Source: Rhizopus sp. PT2906
Taxonomy: Eukaryota; Mucoromycota; Mucoromycetes; Mucorales; Rhizopodaceae
Reading direction: 5' to 3'
Assembly: GCA_025529335.1 (NCBI GenBank)
Contig: JAMYHX010000580.1
Location: 1 to 23,979 of the forward strand
DNA: 23,979 nt
In this document: positions 19,801 to 23,979 of the stretch, one piece after another
Position numbering within the stretch: position 1 is the first letter of the stretch
Layout: each line of letters starts with the position of its first letter
Program-made: the position numbers and the translations under genes
The notes under the pieces: model-generated
The model's database searches: none
Told to the model about the DNA's origin: nothing
Seen by the model: only the letters and a program-made list of their open reading frames with translations

Positions 19801-22800
19801 TTATTCATCATCTTCTTCATCTGCTTGCATAGGTGATTTTGAACTGGTTGCTGGTTGCTTCGATTTCTTGGTTAATGCTTTTTTTTTCTCTTTTGCTTCC
19901 ATCCTAGCTAATTTCTCCTGTTCTTTTAATTCTTCTTTCATCTTTCGTCTCTGTTCTTTTTCAGCTATTCTCTGTGCTCTTTCTTCCATCCTAAGTCTCT
20001 TCTTTTCTGCTTTTTCCGCTTTTTCTGCATTAATCTCTTCTACTGGTCGCTTTTTTTTGTATTTTCTAATATCGCCTTTTCCACCAGCCCCACCAGCTGT
20101 CGCCTCTTTAGGCATTTTCTTTCGACCGGGTACATTCTTTGTTGTGGGAGGGTATCTGGGCTTTGATTTATTGCGATTGGGCAAGAATTCATCTTCTATC
20201 ACAGAACCTGTAGAATCCGCAAGTCGTTTTGAAAAATAGGGTTGAAGTAAACCAATAATAGGCTTTTCCGATGTCACTGGCTGGAAGCTTGGAGGTGGGT
20301 GGTATTTGATCTTTTGCTCTTTGGCAGTACTACATCATAAGATCGTATTGTTTAATGACAATGTATTATAATATTACTAAACTTACTGCTTAACAACATT
20401 CAGCTTTTCTTTATTTTTACCAAACCATAAACTGGCGGGGACCTAGAAAGGGTAAAATAAGAGAGTGTAACAGATGTTACTTTTTAATGGAGACTTACAT
20501 TCAATGAGTCTAGATTGTACTCTTTATCCAGGCCCATATCTTTAAATCCAAAGTAATCTTCACCAATATCCTCTCCAAATAGGCCACTACATGACAGTTT
20601 AGTATAAACAAGAGAAAGAGAGAGGGTCAAGTCTTACGTAATATAGGTCTCTTCATCATTGAGTATGCTCTCTTCATTTTCTGGTGTTCCTCCGTCTGGA
20701 TTCTACCAACACAATAAGTATCTTTCTGCAATGATGACAATAAGACAAACTTACAGCTAAAATATCTTGATAAGACGTTTGTAACTTGGTATGAATATCT
20801 TCTAATCTATATATATTCCTTTCAACCTCATCCTGACAATACATTTCCAATTCGCTCAAGTCTGTAATACCATTCTCATATAGTGTATGCAGCAGCATAT
20901 TCTATAGACTGTCTTAATATTTGTTCCATGTGTAGTTTGAAGTCATGTACTTACGTCTCCGCTCATTTTATGTCCATAGTCATCCCAATAGTTACGCAAT
21001 GTTCGACCAATGTTTGTAATGTAATCTGTCATGATATCAGTCAATACGTTCAAAGCAGCCGTCTTCGTTCCTTCAAATCCAGCATGAGTCAGAAGCTTTG
21101 AGATCACTCGTTGGCACATGCGGTAGCCAGTCTCACTAGTTAAAGAAATAGGCGGCATCTTGGATACACTCGAGCCTTCAAGAGGAGTATCAACAGACTC
21201 ATTTGTAGAGGGGGAATCAATGCTCATGGATGATGTTAGTGATGATATCTAATATATAAAGAAAGGATGAGAAAACAGTTCACTATCATCATAAAAAAGC
21301 CATAGTATTACGGATGTGTTGTTCTTGATGGCATTGCACTTTGCATATGTTAGTCTTATCTTCTCCAATGTCTGTATATTACGATCAATCATGGACATCA
21401 GCCCATAGTTTGGAAATGCAAGTTCCGGGTATATGTCAAATGAAATATCGGATAGTTCTTCTGCTGAATCTACGCTCTGCCTTAAGTCTGCCTCATCAAA
21501 AAACCCTTCATCCCGTCTTGACTCCACTAGATCTTCTGGCACCCCATCTATTTCGGGCAATCCACTAGTGATCTTGTACTCTGGAAGAAATAAATCTGTC
21601 TTGGCTGAATCATCTATGGATTTATCTGGCTTGGCTATTTTTCTTGAAAAGAAAGCATCAAGGTTTTCGTCATCGCTCGAGTCCAAATCAAGATGATCAT
21701 AAGCAGTGACATTATTTGGTCTGCGATCGATCCACTTTATCAGCTTTTCATTTTCACATCGTATAAGCTTAATGATTGACTCTGACTCATCATGTAAATG
21801 TTGTATAGCCGAAAACCTTTCCATGTCTAATCCTGATCTTACTAGAGCTTCTCGCTCACCAAATGAATACTGGTATTGTTTTTCGACATCAGACGTGAAC
21901 CTGGCTCTTGTCTTTTTTGTCTTTTCTCTCCATATCTGATCTTGTAATTCACCCATATCCGCTTCTATTTCTTCTCCTAGCTTTTTATCCTCTTGCTCTA
22001 GATCTATATTTTCATCACCTGCTTGATTTCCTACTGTCTTTCCTCCATATGACTTTTGAGACACACCATTATCAGGAACACTTTCTACATCACTCATATC
22101 GCCTGGAAATGGTGCTGCACTTGATCCACGGGTGATTGATCTTTCTCGCGAACGACGTTCGATTGATTCTGAAGATATAGGATCGGTCTTTGATGACACT
22201 GTATGTTTCCCAGAAGACTGAATCATATTTAGAAAAATCATGTAGAGTCATGAAATAGTGCGTGTGTGCTTACCTTTTTGGAGGGACGCTTCTGAGGTTC
22301 ATTTTCTTCTTCTTCACTTATTTCATCCCCCTCTTCCTCTATCTCATTGTCCATCCTGTCCTTGATTGTGATATCAGGTACTCTTGTCAATAATCTTTCT
22401 GTCTTTCGTCTCATTGCTATGGCATGTTTTCTATATTCACTTGCCTAGGGAACTTTTCAGTTCTACAAACACCCCATTATTATTATTATTTTTTACTTAC
22501 AGAATTTGTATTGTACATCAGACAGTTGTCATATATCAAAAACAAATCATCTGCGAATTCCTTTTTTGATCTGTAGCAAAGGTTTTTCATCTTTTTAGTT
22601 ACTGTTCCAAGGTCCATAGGTTTCTTTATCACTAATATAGAAACAGTCATTACAACGTTATTCAAATCAAAGATGCAGATAAGATACCTTCAAAGTAATC
22701 CGGTGCTTCACGCTTGCTCACTTTATTCAAAAATGGCGTAGAGTGTTCAGTATAATTCTTTAGGTCCGTTAACACTTTCTCGCATGCTTCATATAATTCC

Positions 22801-23979
22801 TCCTGTCCAACGCGTTCGTCACTTGCCCATTTCGATCGATGCGGTCTAAAGTCTGATAAAAGATTTTGTAGTTCTCGATCTGATAATGACGTCTTTTGTC
22901 TATTGGCGACTATGCCTTGAAGTAAATACTGGATAAATCGATTTTAAAAGGGAATTCATAAAAAAAAGGGGGAACAGCTGTCTATATACCTTCAAATTGA
23001 AATTCCCATCTGCATTAAACATAGACAGCTACAAGGTTATGTATGAATATATATATTGGTGTAAGGTAAAGTAAAGTATATGTAAACATACCGATTTAGC
23101 AGTCGAATTCTCCTTTTCTTCTTCAGCTTCATTCAGTTCCTCTTGAGCTTCAAATTCCTATGATATGTGTTTATTAGATTCAAACTGTTACATAAACATC
23201 CAACTGGTCATGCGTGTATATGTGTATACCTCAAGTTTACGCTGTTCGATCATAGCTGCCCTATCAAGTTCCAATGTATGAAAGACGTCTATGATTGGTA
23301 CACTGTCGGCTACTGTTGTAATTTCTTCTAGTATAATATCATCGTTTGCAGGCATCATCTTCTCTGTTACTATTGAAAAAAGCTTAGAGAACATGCTTTA
23401 CATTTTGTGAATGATCGTTTTACCATTCTTTGTATCTGTTTCTGTAGTCTGGTTCAGTTTGCTCGTCTCATTTATATCTCCCATCTCCTCTTCGGTCTTG
23501 ATTGGTACTTCTTCACTGTTATCCTGCTCTTGTGAATCCTCTTTTTTTTTGGACATATTGTCATCTGTTGTTGTTGTCATCGTCGTAACAGGATCTGCGT
23601 CAGTCACCGATGGAGATGCTGGCGTTTGCTTTGAATTTATGTGCGTCTCCAGATATGATTGCCAACTTTCAGCAATTTCTGATTCGTTCGGCAGTTCAAC
23701 ACTCTGAGCTTCTTCCAAGAGTATATCCAAGGGAATAAGTTGACAGCAAACTTTGTTTGTGTAAAATAAGTGGGGTATAAGCTGTTCACTGAGCATCGAT
23801 CTCACTCTGAACACTGTTGTTTCAATTTTATGCTGAACAGAATCTTCATTAGCTTGCTTATAACTGATAAATGCTATCCATGTAGCGAATGATTCAAGGG
23901 CGCATTCAAAGTAAACTGATTCATTTATAGTCAAAAAGCGCTTATGTATTTCATTCTCTCGTAGGTAATTTGCCAACTT
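19801..23979 (-). CDS. SPT7: SAGA complex subunit Spt7 (5' partial)
   Basis: Spt7 is the structural core of the SAGA histone acetyltransferase/coactivator complex. The gene runs off the window; 14 exons are visible: 23979-23424, 23369-23230, 23157-23092, 23028-22990, 22928-22688, 22631-22501, 22444-22274, 22217-21312, 21248-20955, 20901-20755, 20702-20638, 20586-20499, 20442-20387 and 20329-19801. They join in frame to 1142 residues (yeast has about 1330). Counting from the window edge, the bromodomain spans about 310-410, with STPFLNKV as the PF shelf, DYFEVIKKPMDLGTV, and the acetyl-lysine-binding Asn in MYN (388). A charged linker leads to PELAFPNYG and a conserved helix before an isoleucine-rich segment. 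The Bromo_TP-type histone fold (about 788-870) pairs with Ada1/TAF partners. GEDYFGFKDMGLD follows, then a Lys/Glu-rich helical tail ending in an acidic cluster (DEEDDE). The N-terminal region is missing. Confidence 0.92.

Overview
The window looks like nuclear DNA of an early-diverging filamentous fungus, most likely Mucoromycota (Mucorales-like). The reasons are an AT-rich composition, many short spliceosomal introns (about 46-80 nt) with GT..AG ends, a velvet-family regulator (a fungal family), a D-arabinono-1,4-lactone oxidase, and fungal Pol I, SAGA and mitochondrial genes. The species cannot be fixed from sequence alone. I rebuilt nine protein genes by hand, choosing splice sites so that the reading phase was kept and the family motifs stayed continuous. 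No rRNA, tRNA, CRISPR array, intact transposon or viral sequence was recognised.

Layout. 1-905 is non-coding leader. 906-6058 (+) is RPA190, the largest subunit of RNA polymerase I, in five exons. 6254-7824 (+) is a D-arabinono-1,4-lactone oxidase (ALO1-like) in four exons. Only 19 bp separate its stop from the stop of the next gene. 7844-9228 (-) is a fused chorismate mutase/prephenate dehydratase in six exons. 9698-10396 (-) is mitochondrial ribosomal protein uL6m in one exon. A divergent promoter region of about 460 bp follows. 10856-13246 (+) is a 796-residue intronless ankyrin protein resembling Hos4 of the Set3 deacetylase complex. 13389-14622 (-) is a mitochondrial NADH-cytochrome b5 reductase (MCR1-like) in five exons. 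14623-16518 is a 1.9-kb intergenic region with simple repeats and a good TATA box. 16519-18070 (+) is a velvet-domain regulator in nine exons, one of them only 18 nt. 18300-19529 (-) is a nucleotide-sugar transporter of the GDP-fucose transporter type, with one unresolved splice junction. 19801 to the window edge (-) is SPT7, the bromodomain and histone-fold scaffold of SAGA, in at least 14 exons and incomplete at its 5' end.

How the genes relate. This is mostly an ordinary housekeeping neighbourhood with no gene cluster in the bacterial sense. Three links are worth noting. The lactone oxidase makes D-erythroascorbate, and the yeast orthologue of the b5 reductase regenerates its free radical. 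Three genes act in chromatin or transcription control (Hos4-like, velvet, SPT7). Three gene pairs are convergent with short gaps, so overlapping 3' ends are likely.

The most notable items are the CM-PDT fusion with its mutase active site intact, the velvet gene broken up by eight introns, and its 18-nt microexon. I did not find a clearly new biological system.
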